Origin: Hyaloscypha bicolor E
Taxonomy: Eukaryota; Ascomycota; Leotiomycetes; Helotiales; Hyaloscyphaceae
Reading direction: 5' to 3'
Assembly: GCF_002865645.1 (NCBI RefSeq)
Contig: NW_020194624.1
Location: forward strand, 124,001 to 188,000
DNA length: 64,000 nucleotides
The number at the start of each line of letters is the position of its first letter. Within the stretch, counting starts at the first letter, position 1. The notes beneath the pieces were generated by a model. It was not told where the DNA came from. It made no database searches and was given only the letters and a program-made list of their open reading frames with translations. Made by a program: the position numbers and the translations under genes. This document shows, in pieces, positions 9,742 through 22,440 of the stretch.

Positions 9742-10432
9742 AGTGTTTGAATTTGGTACAAGTACCATGGTTTGGAGGGGGTGTTGGTGCCTAGTCGGGG
9801 GCGTGGCGAGGCAGATGGGAGGGCGAGTGAGTCATGTCACGGGATTTAAAACTTTGAGGGAATGACGGGAGCGAACCGTGGTTAAGCTGGAGGGAGGTTG
9901 GGGCCTTAGGCTTGAGGGGATGGGAGTGTGAGGAGTACTTGGAGGCGTGACTTGGATATTTTGGTTGGATTTGGAGAACGGCGATAAGTGACCCCACAGC
10001 GGACGATGTGCGAAATTTGCCGAGACAGCGGTTTGGGACGCGAGTATGAAGAATTATTAAGTTGATGAGGACTTGGAGAAGTTTGAGGTGTAAATACCTG
10101 AGAGCGGCACGGTGAACTGTAGGAAGCTGTAGGGAAGAGCGATGTTTTTGCTTCTTGCATCGAGCTCCGCTGCATGAAGAGGCGACTTGGAGGGAAGCAA
10201 GACGCGAAGGAAAAGAATGACAACATTATGCTAGACTGGGAGAAAGAAGAAGTTTCGGTTTGAGAATCGAGAATGCATCGAGACTCGGTGGAAGCGTTGC
10301 TTGAAGCAGACTTCAATCCATAAGATCACTTGATCCGAGTTCTCTCGTGTTGGCAGGAAAGAACTGCTGGCCGCGAACTCGCGGGGCCAGGTCGCAACAG
10401 GCTGAATTGATGGATCTAGGCGATGTGGGCTT
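9742..10432. other. intergenic upstream of the U6 locus
   Basis: GC-normal DNA with no gene I can defend. Minus-strand frames of 68 and 136 codons (9791-9997, 9906-10316) are Ser/Pro-rich and without domain character. The first 100 bp presumably hold the U6 promoter. Confidence 0.35.
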
Positions 10433-10440
10433 GTTAGCCG
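10433..10440. repeat. 8-bp target site duplication (left)
   Basis: GTTAGCCG at 10433-10440 is repeated exactly at 11025-11032, immediately outside the two ends of the MITE. Confidence 0.9.
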
Positions 10441-11024
10441 GGGAAAGACTAAAACGACCCCCCACCCCCGGCGTCGATTGGGGGTGTCGATTGGGGCAGG
10501 GGTATTTAATTGGCTATCTGAGCTCTTTAAAAATCTGAAATTAGATTTTTCAATATAAGTCTAAGCTAGTATATTATAACCCCTGTATTGTAATCACGTA
10601 CTTTCTAACTTATAATAAAAAGATTCCTTAAAATAGTATTTTAATTTTAGGGAGTTTATATACTAATTAATTAAGTTTTAGTTTTTGAGCCCTATAAGGC
10701 CTTATAAATTATGGGCTTATAGGGCTCTTAAATCTGGTTTTAGGGACTTTTTTCGCTAAATTTCTAGGCTATAAAATATGAAACTTTTAATTTCTTTAAT
10801 TTAAAGAGCTATTACTAATCCAAATTTTATAAAAAGCTTATAATTAAATAGTCTTTAATTAGCGCTATAAGGAAATAAAACAAGTATTAATTTATATTAA
10901 TTTATTATAAAATTAAATTAAAATGAAGAAAAAGCCAGAGTTTTGGTGTTCCTGTCCGAGCGCCTAGCCTGCTCCCAATCGACACCCCTAATCGACACCG
11001 GGGGGGGTCGTTTTAGTCTTTCCC
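10441..11024. mobile_element. 584-bp MITE with long GC-rich TIRs and 8-bp TSD
   Basis: Both ends read GGGAAAGACTAAAACGACCC inward and stay similar for about 55 bp, including two internal GTGTCGATT-type repeats. The element is bracketed by a perfect 8-bp duplication GTTAGCCG, as produced by hAT- or P-type transposases (Mutator usually makes 9 bp). The 430-bp interior is very AT-rich and has no ORF, while the TIRs stay GC-rich. It is a non-autonomous element that ends 258 bp before the start codon of the NACHT-ankyrin gene, so it sits in that gene's promoter region. No source transposase with these ends is in the window. Confidence 0.9.
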
Positions 11025-11282
11025 GTTAGCCGAAGAGATGATTCACCCCAGCAAGCCGCTTTCCCACCAATCATACGAAGTAGTGGAGGCTGAGTCATGC
11101 ACAGCCCCTCTACTGCCTCCGGCTGCCTCACATAACCACCTCAAGGCATATCGAGCGGGGCTGAAGCATTTTCTTCACCCTCAGATGGTATTCGTACGAC
11201 TTTTCACTTTCTTTAAGAAAATCTTGCATACTTCTACTGCTTTTATTTACCCCACGAATCCGTCTAATCACCAGAGAGGACC

Positions 11283-14200
11283 ATGGGAGACCCATTCGGC
11301 ATATCAGTGAATATCGGAGGCCTCGTTCAGCTTGCGGATCTTGTTGTGAACAAGATATGGCCATTCTTGAAAGAAATGAAGAACCAGCGATCAGAAATAT
11401 CCAAATTATCATCCGAAGTTGCCTCTCTTTCGGGAATCCTTCACAGCCTTCGCCTTCTCTCTGAAGGCAGTACGGTGCCAATCAAACATGATGATATTTT
11501 GGAATGTCAGATGATCCTAGAGGGGTTGCGGGATACACTGAAAAAAGCAGACGGTACTTCTTCCCGCAAACGAGACCAAGTCAAAAAATTAGCGCAACAA
11601 CTGTGCTTTCCTTACGAAAGGGTCGAATTTCACAAAATCCTTGAACGGCTAGAGCGCCTAAAATCAACATTCAACCTAGCATTAACAGCTGAGAGCATTG
11701 CTAGTCAAATAAACCTCAAAGCGGATGTCAAAGCAGTGAAAGAAGAGCTTTTCCGGCGAAAAGAGCTCGAGGCCAGAATAGAGCTAGATGAAAAGCGGAA
11801 GAAGGTCTTAGATTTCTTCGGCCGCGTTGGCCCCAAAGAAAACCATGCCATGAGCTTGAAGCTCCGACATGAAGGAACGGGACTATGGCTGCTCAAAGAA
11901 TCGCGTTTCAATGGATGGCTACAGAACTGCGACTCTCACATCTGGTTTTACGGGATTCCTGGAGCTGGAAAGACAATTTTGGCATCATTACTCATTGAGA
12001 AAGTTTTTCAGCTGTGCAAGCCCTCTGAAGCTGTCGCTTTCTTCTACTGCGACTATAAAGATACCGCGAAACAAGACCCATGCTATATACTTGCGTCAAT
12101 AGCATCCCAGATTGCGATTCAGCATGAGAAGGCGTGCGAGATTCTCGAAGAAGAGCACAAGAAGATACATCCCGGAACGACTGACGTCAAGCATTTGAAA
12201 CCCGAGATTTTAGTCAGTCTGCTGAAAAAGCAGTTCGGTCTCTTTGATTTCACTACTCTCATCATCGATGGACTTGACGAGTGTGGTGATAACACAGCAA
12301 ATGTGCTCGATCAACTGGTGTTTTTAGCTGGGGAATTCAAGCTGGCCCTCCGATTAGCTATTTTCAGTCGGGATGAGCTCATTATCCGCAAAAGATTGAC
12401 TGAGATTGACTGCGAATCGATTTCTATTGCTGCAGCAAGCTCTGATATCAGACGATACGCAGCCTCGGAGATAGAACAACGCGTGAGAAATGGACGACTA
12501 CTTATAGAGTATTCGTCAACCAAGGAAATTATTCTACAGAAGCTGATAGATAAAGCCCAAGGAATGTGAGTAACGGCGTCCCATCTTTTACTACACCATC
12601 TTAACTATTATAGGTTCCGTTGGGTTGCGTGTCAGCTCGACTTCATTTGCGATATGACGAGCGATGATGAATACTGCAAGGCCTTGGATATTCCTGCGCC
12701 AACTCTTTTCGCAATTTACGAGCGCCTTCTTCTTAGGCTTCAAAGCAGACCAAAATCGACTCAAGCTCTCGTTAAGTCTGTGCTGATATGGATCCTCTTT
12801 CCCCCTCGTTCATTAAGCATGAAGGAACTATGCGAGGCTGTCACCATACCTACTGGCAGCAAAGAAAAGCCAAGTCCAGTAGCGCTCAACCAAATTCGAA
12901 AATTCTGCAGTAGCTTAATTCGGGAGGCTGCTAACGGCAATCACCTTGAAGCCGCCCACTTCACCGTCAAAGAATTTTTCAACACTATCACCAAAGAATC
13001 TCATCCGCATATTTCTTACTTTTGTTTGTCAAAAGAAGAGGCTTACCTTGAATTCAGTAAGGTTTGCTTGACGTATCTCAACTTCAAGGATTTTCAGAAA
13101 CATATTCCGCCCTTTGAATCTCTACTAGATGCATTCGAGGGCTATCCATTTTATGGCTATGCAGCTTATTTCTGGATCAGCCATGCAGAAAATCATTGGA
13201 ACAATGAGGATGTTCTTCGATTGGCAAAGCAACTTTTCAAGCCTCCAATGTCGACCAATTTCAAACTTTGGCGCAATAGTGTTATTTCCAATAATAAAGC
13301 TGGCTCTGAATTAATGGAGAGAATCAACCGTTTAGGAGACTCCCCTCTTCACTGGGCTGCGTATTTCGGCATTCATCAGCTACTAGAATGGCTTGTTTCC
13401 TATGGACAAGACATTGATTCTGCTGCAGCTCTCGGAACACCTTTGTCGGCTGCCATATCAAATAGTAGCGGTAGTCTTATATGGCAGGGAAGCATATTTA
13501 CAGTACCTCTATACTCATTTAACGACATTTGCGAGTTAAGGTACAGATTGCGCCAGGATAGAGTACAAACTTGCGTCAAGACGCTTATCCAAAGAGGAGC
13601 ACGGACGGAGCACATATTCGAATGCGAAATCAGCGACAAGATGTTCAACTTATCCTTACACGAAGTTCTACTGTACTCAGTAGATATTAAGTTATTAGAA
13701 ATGGAATCTTTGGCGATCGAATTTTTTGATGAACATGTCGCAGCCGGGATGAAGCATTTCGTCAATTCGTCAGAAAGTGGGGGAATTTATTATGCCAACG
13801 GTTTCACATTGCGAGAGCGAGTGGTGCAAATGTTGCGCGGAATGGAAAGGGCTTACATTGTTCCGGAGTTTCGTTTCGCGTTCAATGGTTATGTCAAGGA
13901 GCTTGACGACAATATAAGCCCTGACTACGAAGCCATGCATGAAGTTTGGAAAGCTGCGCGGAATGACCAAGCCGATGTCTTGGAGTCGCTCTTAAAAGAA
14001 AGAGGAGGTATTAGGATCAACGAACTAGTTGACTACTTTTCTGACAGCCCTTTCGATGAAGATGTTGACAAGTATTATGATGGTAGAAAGAATGCCCTTC
14101 ATTGGGCAGCTAGCGCTGGCTCATTCGAATGTATCCAAGTACTCATGCATGCAGGAGCAAGTGTACACATCGCCACAGACGACGGTAACACTGCACTTCA

Positions 14201-15812
14201 TTTCGCTGCAAGATCGCTGAATGTTGGAGCGAAACGGTGTGTAGAGCTGCTCGTGGATGCTGGGCTTTCTCTTGATGCGAAGAACGATGCAGTTTGGACT
14301 ACTCTTCACTGTGCTGCTTTCAGCGGCAACAAGAATCTTGTCGAGTTCCTACTAGGGAAAGGGCTCGATCCCCATCTCTCTACTTACACGGAGAATACCG
14401 CATACCACCTGGCGTCGATTAGTGGTTCCGGTGACGTTCTGAAACTATTACTCGAACATGAGAAAGGGGGGATTTCCGGGATGCATGTCTCAGGCGCAAA
14501 TGGACTCAAGCCTGCCCAATTGGCAGTAGTCCAGAACAAATCCGTCTTCATTGGGGAACTCCTCAAACATATTGACATGAAAGAGCTCGCTGTTGAAGAA
14601 GAACCATTTATTCTTTACGTGGCAAGGGAAGGATCTGCTGAGATGATGAAGGTTGTTCTGAGCTTAATTCCCGATGTTTTAGTCCGGGGACGAGATCAAT
14701 CAACAATTCTCCATGCGATGGCGGAGAATTATGACATGGCGGAGGATTATGCCGATTTTCAACAGATTATCCGCGATGTCATAAGAAAGGGGGTCCCTAG
14801 GTCTGATGCAAGAACTGACGGCTCTAAGCCGTTGCATCTTCTTCTTTCTGGTCTGCAGCCAGTAAAGGAAGAACTACTGGATCTAATGATTGAAGGCAAT
14901 CCAAATGATGTTGACGGCAAACGAGATAATTACTTGATGTGTCTTTTACGCTCTCATCGGTCAGCGTTACAAAAGATATATATCGCTTTGTATCTTATCA
15001 AGCTTGGAGTAAATCCATTCCAGAAGAACAAAAAGGGAGAATTTTTCTATCACCAGTTCACGGAGACTTATCCCGACTCAGTTTTGCAAGTCACGCCTCA
15101 TATCAATGACCTGAAGAAAATGGATGGGGTTCATTGGAGTTTATCCAAATGGTTGACAATTCACTTTGCAATCATCAAAGGCGACCTTAGCCTTGTCAAG
15201 AGTTTGCTGGAGAAAGGATCATCTTTATCAAAGCAAACAGGATATAGAGAATTCTACATGGCAGGTCGGCAATTCCACAAGCGCAGGTTGAATTGTATGC
15301 ACCTCGCTGCTTTGTATGGCTGGAAAGACATCCTCGAATACATTCTTGGAGCATCAAATCTGCCAATTGATTGTCGAGATGAATACGGATGCGCTGCTCT
15401 GCATCTTGCTGCCTTTAATGGATCAGATGGTTGTGTCAAACTCCTTCTTTCGAAAGGGGCCGATGCAAAAATACAAGACAAGTGTGGAAACAATGCTCTT
15501 CACTATGCGTTGGGCTCGAAAGCTCCTCCTGTTATAGAAATGCTTATTGAAGCAAGGACACCTATTGTGGCTAACCAAACAGGCGACAACCCAATTGACT
15601 TGGCTATGAAAGATACACATGGTGATATCACAGAGCTTCTGCGAAAGTATCAGGCTTCCAGAGATGACGGCTATTATGATGACCTTTCAAGCGTGGATGA
15701 GATACATGAAGTTGTTTCATCAGATCTACCGTTCAGATTTGGCTCGAGAAAGAACCAACATACCTTTGAGTTCAACAGCCCATTAACTTTGGATCTTTCA
15801 AGGGCGAATTGA
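11283..15812 (+). CDS. HeLo-like/NACHT/ankyrin STAND protein (fungal NLR-like)
   Basis: Exons 11283-12565 and 12614-15812 flank a 48-nt intron (GTGAGT...TATAG) and encode 1493 residues without interruption; the junction rebuilds KAQGMFRWVACQLD, a sequence typical of this family. ATG 11283 has A at -3 and G at +4. Domains: residues 1-about 190, a HeLo-like N-terminal domain of fungal STAND proteins (MGDPFGISVNIGGLVQLADL, then helical/coiled); LWLLKESRFNGWL just before NACHT; Walker A GIPGAGKT at 224-231; Walker B LIIDGLDE at 326-333; a winged-helix-like region; then ankyrin repeats from about residue 700 and again from 940 to the end (for example ALHWAASAGSFECIQVLM, AALHLAAFNGSDGCVKLLL). Such proteins act as signal-responsive switches in non-self recognition and programmed cell death in fungi; the specific trigger here is unknown. 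All key nucleotide-binding motifs are present. Confidence 0.9.
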
Positions 15813-16336
15813 ATCTTGTGTGGTGGACTAAGAAAGCGCATGGCATGGTAAAAATGGGTCAAGTCATTAGAATTTGTTCGGAGTGCGGATTTTGAGCATG
15901 TTAAATAATTGGTACGTGGACATTAATAATGATTCAATTGCCAATATCAGCTTCCCCAAATTTCAGAAGCACTGTTAAGTCTTATTTTGAAGCGAGATAA
16001 CATGTGTGATGGTATATAACAGTGGTGCAAAAGAAGACAGACCTAGATTCTCACTAATATAAGCTATAGATTCCCCCCACACATGCCTGGGTAGTAGCTA
16101 TTATGCCCAAAATTTGCCCGCTGCTCTGTCTAGAAGGGCTAATGAGGTACTCGATATGAGCAGTTGCTTTTGCTTTAGTAAAAACGTCACCTTGCCCAGC
16201 CATTGAGAGAAAAAAAGTCGTCTGACCATTTCGACCATAGAATGGCGACGAGGAGAGTTCTATGAGTCTAGTACTTGATGAGAGGTGGCACATATGCCTG
16301 GGGTCTCTTTATTATATTTTCAATGAAAATAAGGAA
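15813..16336. other. 3' flank of the NLR-like gene
   Basis: Base composition falls towards AT over this stretch. A minus-strand frame at 16054-16293 (79 codons) has no recognisable domain. Nothing else seen before the transposon end at 16337. Confidence 0.4.
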
Positions 16337-16700
16337 CAGCGTGTCAAATAATTTAATTAATTATAATTTATTGGCCGGTAATCAAATTAAATTAAGTCAG
16401 AATCGTAGTAATCAAATTATAATTAATTATTTGCTTAATTTAATTAAATATAATTAAATATTTAGTTACGTGGTGTTGCACGTAACTGCGAAAATGGCAA
16501 AAGCGTTATGGCGTGAAATTAAGGTTTGAGCTAGCCTAGTTTGGACGCCACCTTACCGCAATAGGCTTAGCTGCGGCTGCGCCCGCTTGGTAAGCGAGCC
16601 CGAAGGCACTAGAATCCCCTCGACTTTTTAGTGATTTCTTGCCACCTTATAAATAATATAATTACAAATAAAGTAATTATAAATAAGGAATCTTAGAAAT
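16337..16700. mobile_element. left end of a hAT-type transposon
   Basis: The sequence starting CAGCGTGTCAAATAATTTAA at 16337 matches the terminus CAGTGTGTCAAATGATTAGA of the TSD-bounded element at 35461, allowing for C/T and G/A changes. Both share an AT-rich subterminal block, then a paired motif ACGTG-(8 nt)-CACGT (16468-16483 here, 35600-35615 there) and a GC-rich hairpin segment with ACCGCA. The GC-rich strip at about 16465-16620 is the only part of this end that escaped AT enrichment. The right terminus was not found; later insertions follow. Confidence 0.6.
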
Positions 16701-17029
16701 CGATGGTTTAAAATCAGGAGAGTATTTCTAATCAGATGCTTATTAAAGAATCTTCTAGTTCTTTAGACATTTTATATATAAATAACTAATTTTTCTCGAT
16801 TTTCTAGTAATTTCTTTTACTTCAAAATTATATATCAAATTAACTACTTATCCTAATCAAAAGATTTCTACTATAAAGTTACTCGAAATTATAATATCTA
16901 TCCAGAAATATCGTCTACTAAGCTTAATATCTTTTAAATCGGAGAATTTTTAGCTAGAACCGCTTAAATAATAACCTTTTATCTTTTCCCTTAAATATTA
17001 TTCGAAAACTCTTAACTCTCCTAAAGAGA

Positions 17030-18520
17030 ATCTGAAGGATCCAATTAATTATCGAATAATTACTATTAAGTGCTTATTTAAGAACTGCAAGTAAGTTATA
17101 TTAATTAAAATTAAAGTAATTAAAGCTAATATAATATTAGTAAAGTATTTCTCAAATAAAGAATTAATACCGCTATAAGCAATTATAAGACTTATTATAT
17201 TAACGTATATAAATCTATTAATATTTATGAAGCTTTAAAGGCTAAAGCTCTTATAAGTAAATTTAAATTATAATTAAATCTTTTTTATTTTTAAAAAACT
17301 AACTTTATTTTAGATTCTATTATAAATAATTCGACTAAATTAAGTTAAATATCTATTATAAGTTCCTTTAATAAAGGCTCTAGTAATACAGAAAAAGCTT
17401 TTACTATAACGCACTTTAAGAGATTATTATTAGACTTTATAGTTAATAATAATATTTCTTTTTATATAATTATTACTTTAAGCTTTTAAAAGCTTCTTAA
17501 TTATTTAAACTAATAAGTTATTAAAAAATTATCTTATATATTATTAAACTAACTTCTTTATAATAAAGTATTACCTTTATATTCTCAAGTACTTACAAAT
17601 AAACTTACTTTAAGATTTAATGAAAATAGTAATCTTATAAAAGAAGAATTATTAGAAAATATCTTATTAAATAGTACTTTTTCTATTATATTAAATACCT
17701 AAATAGTTATAAATCAAAAGGCTTATTTAGGAATTACTATATAAGTTATTCTAATTAACTAAATAATAAAATATTTACTAATTTAATTTTTAGATATTTT
17801 ATAAATAAAGAATTTAAATCAAAATCTTATTTACTAGTTATAAAAGATTTAAAGGACATTTATAATAGTAAATATATAAATTCGGTCTTATTAGAAGCTT
17901 TAAAAGTATATAATATTAAATATTATATTATTTAATAAGTAATATAAATCTTTGATTTTTTTATTAAAAATAATTACTAATATATTTTATTTAGTATTAC
18001 TCGAGATAATACTAGCTTAAGTAATATCTTATTACAAGCTTTTATAAAGCATTATAATAAGAAAGAGAAATGCATTAAATTTCAAGGAGATATTATAATA
18101 GAAATATAAAACAAATAGTAATATATAGAGAGAATAGGCTTTTATAGTATGGGATTATAATATATAAATAAGACGTGAAATTAAGAAATAAAGATTAGTT
18201 TATTAGTTAGTTTTCTAAGAACTAAAAAAGAGAGCGGGAAATATATATGAAACCGGATATATAAATATCCGGAGGTTACTTAATTATATTATATAACTAA
18301 TAGAAATAAAATCCCTAGTATAATATTTCTTATATAGCTTATATTTCAAATCTAGTAATTCAAGATATCTTAGAAGCTTTTATTAAGAATAATTATAATA
18401 TTTCTTATTTTATAGATTTATATAAATAAGAAATAAAAGAACTTGAAAATAAAAAAGAAAAAAGAGAATAAGTAATAAACAAATTTCCTATATAATTTAT
18501 AAGAAATTTGTTAATTTATT
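17030..18520 (+). pseudogene. hAT-family transposase, RIP-degraded and split by a solo LTR
   Basis: With stop codons read as the glutamines they probably were, the plus strand shows in order a BED-finger-like CLFKNCK, an IQWIIVNNISFYIIITLSF-type segment, a SYLLVIKDL stretch, ITRDNTSLSN (family GDNASSN, containing a catalytic-core Asp), and, after a 229-bp insertion, YIAYISNLVIQDILEAFI (family CFGHIINLV-Q-). These are landmarks of hAT transposases. The frame has many TAA/TAG codons and is not functional. Together with the terminus at 16337 this was an autonomous relative of the MITE at 35461. Confidence 0.6.
18094..18322 (+). mobile_element. solo LTR, family D (copy 1)
   Basis: About 229 bp, starting TATAATAGAAATAT and ending ATCCCTAGTATA, inserted inside the hAT transposase: removing it restores the reading GD-IS-YIAYISNL. 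A 4-5 bp duplication (G/A)ATAT flanks it. An inverted copy lies at 28240-28461. The ends fit a former TG...CA LTR after G-to-A and C-to-T change. No internal retroelement sequence adjoins it. Confidence 0.65.
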
Positions 18521-18690
18521 AGAGATTTATTAATTTATAAGAGATTTATTAATTTATAAGTGATTTATTAATTTATAAGAGATTTATTAATTTATAAGTG
18601 ATTTATTAATTTATAAGAGATTTATTAATTTATAAGTGATTTATTAATTTATAAGAGATTTATTAATTTATAAGAGATTTATTAATAAAT
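18515..18690. repeat. 19-bp tandem repeat, about 9 copies
   Basis: Unit GATTTATTAATTTATAAG followed by A or T; the A and T versions largely alternate, giving a 38-bp higher-order period. It interrupts the tail of the hAT transposase remnant and is unlike anything else in the window. Confidence 0.85.
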
Positions 18691-19094
18691 TATAGATTTA
18701 TTAATTTAAAGAAATATTAGAAAAATAATTATAGATTTTAATATAAAAAATACTCGATTTTCTTAATTTAATAAATAAATAATATTTTCTTTAATTAAAT
18801 ATATAAGGTATTTATTAATAGATAATAAGATAATAGAATAAATTAGTAAGTTATAAAACTATAATTTTAAATTTAGTATAAAACCAATTTCTGTTTCTTT
18901 TATAAGATCCAGAGAAGCCTTCTCTAAATAAGAGACTCTAATAATATATATATAATTAGTAATTTATAAGTCTAATACTTATAATATAAATAGTAGTTAG
19001 TTATAATAGTAAAGGGCTATTAATTTCTCTAATTAATATCTATAATATCCAAAATTCATTATATTTTTTTTTAGTTATATATAATTCTATATAT
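18691..19094. other. AT-rich remnant, unassigned
   Basis: RIP-type AT-rich sequence between the 19-bp array and the chromovirus fragment; possibly the rest of the hAT element. No frame or repeat assigned. Confidence 0.3.
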
Positions 19095-19830
19095 AATTCT
19101 ATATATATTATAAAATAAGAAATTCGAAATAAGTTTAATTATTAAAGAAATACTTTATAAGAAAAAAAGAAGCTTATTTTTATAGCTATAAGAATTAAAA
19201 ATAATTTAAACCTATTTATTTAATAGAAATATAATAATAAACTAATAGATTAATAAAAGAAAAGAAATTAGAAAAAAGAAAAATAATAATAATAAAAAGA
19301 AATAGAAAAGAAATATATTTCTATTATAAGATTTATATAACCGGAATAATAAAAATATAATAATGAGATCTAATATAATACTTATATTAAAATTTATAAA
19401 ACCGGATATAATTTGCTTTATTTATTAGAAAAAGAATTACTATATTATTATTTACTCAAATTAGGGAAAATTAACTTATTATAATTATAACAAGTCTAGT
19501 TATAAAATATATAAATACCTAGAATTAAAGAAATTAAAAAACGAATATATCCTATAATAATTATATTTATTTATATTATAAAAAATAAAGCTCCTAAAAC
19601 GAGAATAATAATTAAAGTTACTATTAAAATAAGGAAAAATAGGCGCAAAATTAAAATATTAGTTAATTCGAATATAGAAGCCAATTATATAAAGAAAAAG
19701 CTAGCTTTAGATATAAATATTCTATTAATATTAAAAGTAACTTCTATAATTTTACTAGAAAAAGAAGAATTCATTTATATAGAAATTATATTCTTAAAAT
19801 TATTACTAAAAATATATTAAAAAACTAATA
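19095..19830 (+). mobile_element. chromovirus copy A3, gag/protease fragment
   Basis: Collinear with 37715-38450 of the complete element A1 (for example GAAATACTTTATAAGAAAAA and the protease segment VNSNIEANYIKK), but more AT-rich. It begins abruptly at about 19095 and stops where the copia-like element B1 begins; the matching 3' part of the same family resumes at 26233. The RT-integrase middle of the family is absent, so a deletion accompanied or preceded the insertion. Confidence 0.7.
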
Positions 19831-20027
19831 CTAGAAACTCTCTAAAAATGCGAAAAACAGAAAATAGTACTTCTCTCTAATTATATATAAGTTCCCTAAT
19901 CTGGTCTAGTACCAGATTCCTCAAATGCTTTATATATCTATATTATTTTTGAGGTTTTAGTTATATACTAAAGGCTATAGCCTTTTGCACGTGACCTTCT
20001 TTCTTATAAGTCCATATCCCTAATCCG

Positions 20028-20105
20028 GCCTAATACTAGATACTTAGATACCAGATATCCAGATACCAGATACCTAGATACTAGATACCCAGATATTAGA
20101 TACTA
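20028..20105. repeat. short tandem repeat in the B LTR
   Basis: Repeats of a 9-13 bp unit around CCAGATA/CTAGATA (about 6-7 copies). A related motif in the opposite sense forms the array at 25280-25450. Confidence 0.7.
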
Positions 20106-21479
20106 AGGAAATCTCTATATATATTCTCTTATTTATATATCTATTTCCCGCTTTATTTATATTTGACCTATTTCTCTATATCTAATTATATAGTATTTAT
20201 ATTAATAAGGCGCTTAAGGGCATTTAATAACTTTAATTTCGTTATAGAGTCAGTAAGATTTAATTCTCTTTTAATTTACTTAATTTTCGTAATTTCTTAT
20301 TATTTATATATCTAGTAAAGATATATTATATTAATTATTAGGTATTTCTCTTAAGTAATACCCAATTTAATAAGGTATTTATATAATGACTTCGAATTTA
20401 TATAAATAACTAGTAATAGTTCTATTTCTAGTACTTTATTAATTATAGATTTAACTAAAGCGCCTATATTAAAGCTATAAGCTATACTATAGAGTTCTAA
20501 AACTAGAATACTTCTAGTAACTCTCTTATATTTAGTAAAGAACTAGTAAATAATATTAGTATATCTAGTTCTATTTACTAGAACTAGAATATATCCGATT
20601 TAGAAAGAGAGATTTTTATTATTTATAAATAAAGTATTCGTAAAAATAATTAAATATAAGAACTTCTTTACTAGCTTTACGAATTTCAGTCTTCTAGTAA
20701 TATTCTTAATTTGCTATTAAATATACTTATTAAGTACCTTTATATTAGTTTCCGAGAATTTAATAGTTTAAGTAGTAATTAATAGGTTATATAAAGCTTC
20801 TAGTTAATAGACTAATATAATATATACTTCTCTAGTATATTAAGTAATATATTAGTCTTAATAGAGAGATTTTAATAAATAGTACCTCTATTATTTATAA
20901 TAGTAGTATTTTTTATAAAAATAATTCAGAGGTTTTTATACTAGTATTCTTATATAAGAGTAATTCTAATAGTATTTATATAAATAATACCTCTATTAAA
21001 TTTGAGATTATAATTAAAAGTAAAGTATTTATATTTCTTAGTTAAGAACTTAGCTTTTTAGAGCTTTAGTTATTTTATTTTTACAAAATTATTAGTTCTA
21101 AGAAATAGAGTATTATTAGTTTAAAGGCTAATAATTTCAAAGAATTACTTATTATAAAAGAGGCAAGAATTATAAGTTAATTATTTTATAGAAAGCTCGT
21201 TAGTATAATAGGAATAGTAAGTCTTAAACTAGTAGTTTCTAGCTTCCGGTATATTATAAGTAATTTTATAAACCTTTAAAATAGAATTATTTTTTAGATT
21301 TAGCTCTCTAGTAAGTTTATAAGATAAATTAATATAAAAATTATAATTAAGTAAGATTATTAATTAGATATAAGCTTGCGAGATATTATATAAATATAAT
21401 TCTATAATATCTATTATTATAATAGTAATACTAAGAATAATTCTCTAGCTAATATATTAAATAATAAATAATTATATTA

Positions 21480-22440
21480 ATATTATATATTTCTTACTAT
21501 TATTATAAGCTTAAATAACTAGTCTTAATTTCTTAAACTCTCTTTCTATATCCTTATTCTTAATCTTATTAATAAACCGAGAATTAAAAAAAAATATTTT
21601 CTTTAGTATCTGAAATCTAGAAATAACTTCAAATATACTTTTTTCTAAAAAGCTAGTAACTTTAACTTAACGGGAATTCTTATATAGGTTATTATCTTAT
21701 AAGAATACTATAAAATCCGGATTCTTATAAGGGTATTCTTTATTATACTTTAGTAAAATAGCGGGAATAATAGAAGGAATTATACTCGTATTACTTTTAG
21801 TCTTATTATAAAGTTCGGGAATAGTTTTAGATTCGGGGCTATTAGTAATAACTTTAATATTTCTTATATAAAATGGCTTTATAGAGATTAAATAAAAGAT
21901 AGTATTACTATATAATAAAGCTAATATATAGTTTTCTTTATTAATAGCTACTAGCTTATATAGCTTATTTTAATTACTAGATTAACTAGTATTCTTTTTA
22001 TATTATATAAGAATATCTGAATTTAAGAGAAGTTTATAAATATTAGTAATACTAGAACTATTTTGAGTATTTAGGATATTTATAATCTGGTATCTAGTTT
22101 AAAGCTTCTAAATTTCTACTATTACTTTCTTAAATACTACTAATTACTATAATATAATTAGTAATAAGGTATTATATTTAGTTATTTAAGGTAAAGTACT
22201 ATAAACCAAGAAAGTTAAAATAATACTATCGGGTTTTATAGAATTATTAATAGCCTTAAAAGCTATTTAGAATATAGTATTCTTATTAATTTTATTAATT
22301 TCGGCTATAATAATAAAATAGGTATATTAAATTAGGCTATAATAGTATTCTATAATTCTAATAAAATTATAAGCTTCTATAAGAATAATTTTAATCTTAG
22401 TTTCTATAGTATTAATAAGTTAAATAAACTTTTTATTAGT
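21480..22440 (-). pseudogene. integrase remnant of B1
   Basis: Minus-strand translation reads LINTIETKIKIILIEAYNF and then FKAINNSIKPDSIILTFLVY, closely following the C-terminal catalytic segment of fungal copia-type integrases (the family has EAYNFIG..ERYH...KAINDS.GPDGLVPTLLV). All internal stops sit where glutamine or arginine would be. Non-functional. Confidence 0.6.

Noticed and set aside
9906..10316. Minus-strand 136-codon frame, Ser/Pro-rich
   Set aside because: Low-complexity composition, no homology-like motif and no supporting splice or start signals.
16329..16690. ATAAGGAA at 16329-16336 and again at 16683-16690, as if an 8-bp TSD of a short hAT element
   Set aside because: The sequence next to the second copy (AATTATAA) does not resemble the expected terminus TTTGACAC(G/A)CTG, and the transposase continues beyond it; probably coincidence in AT-rich DNA.
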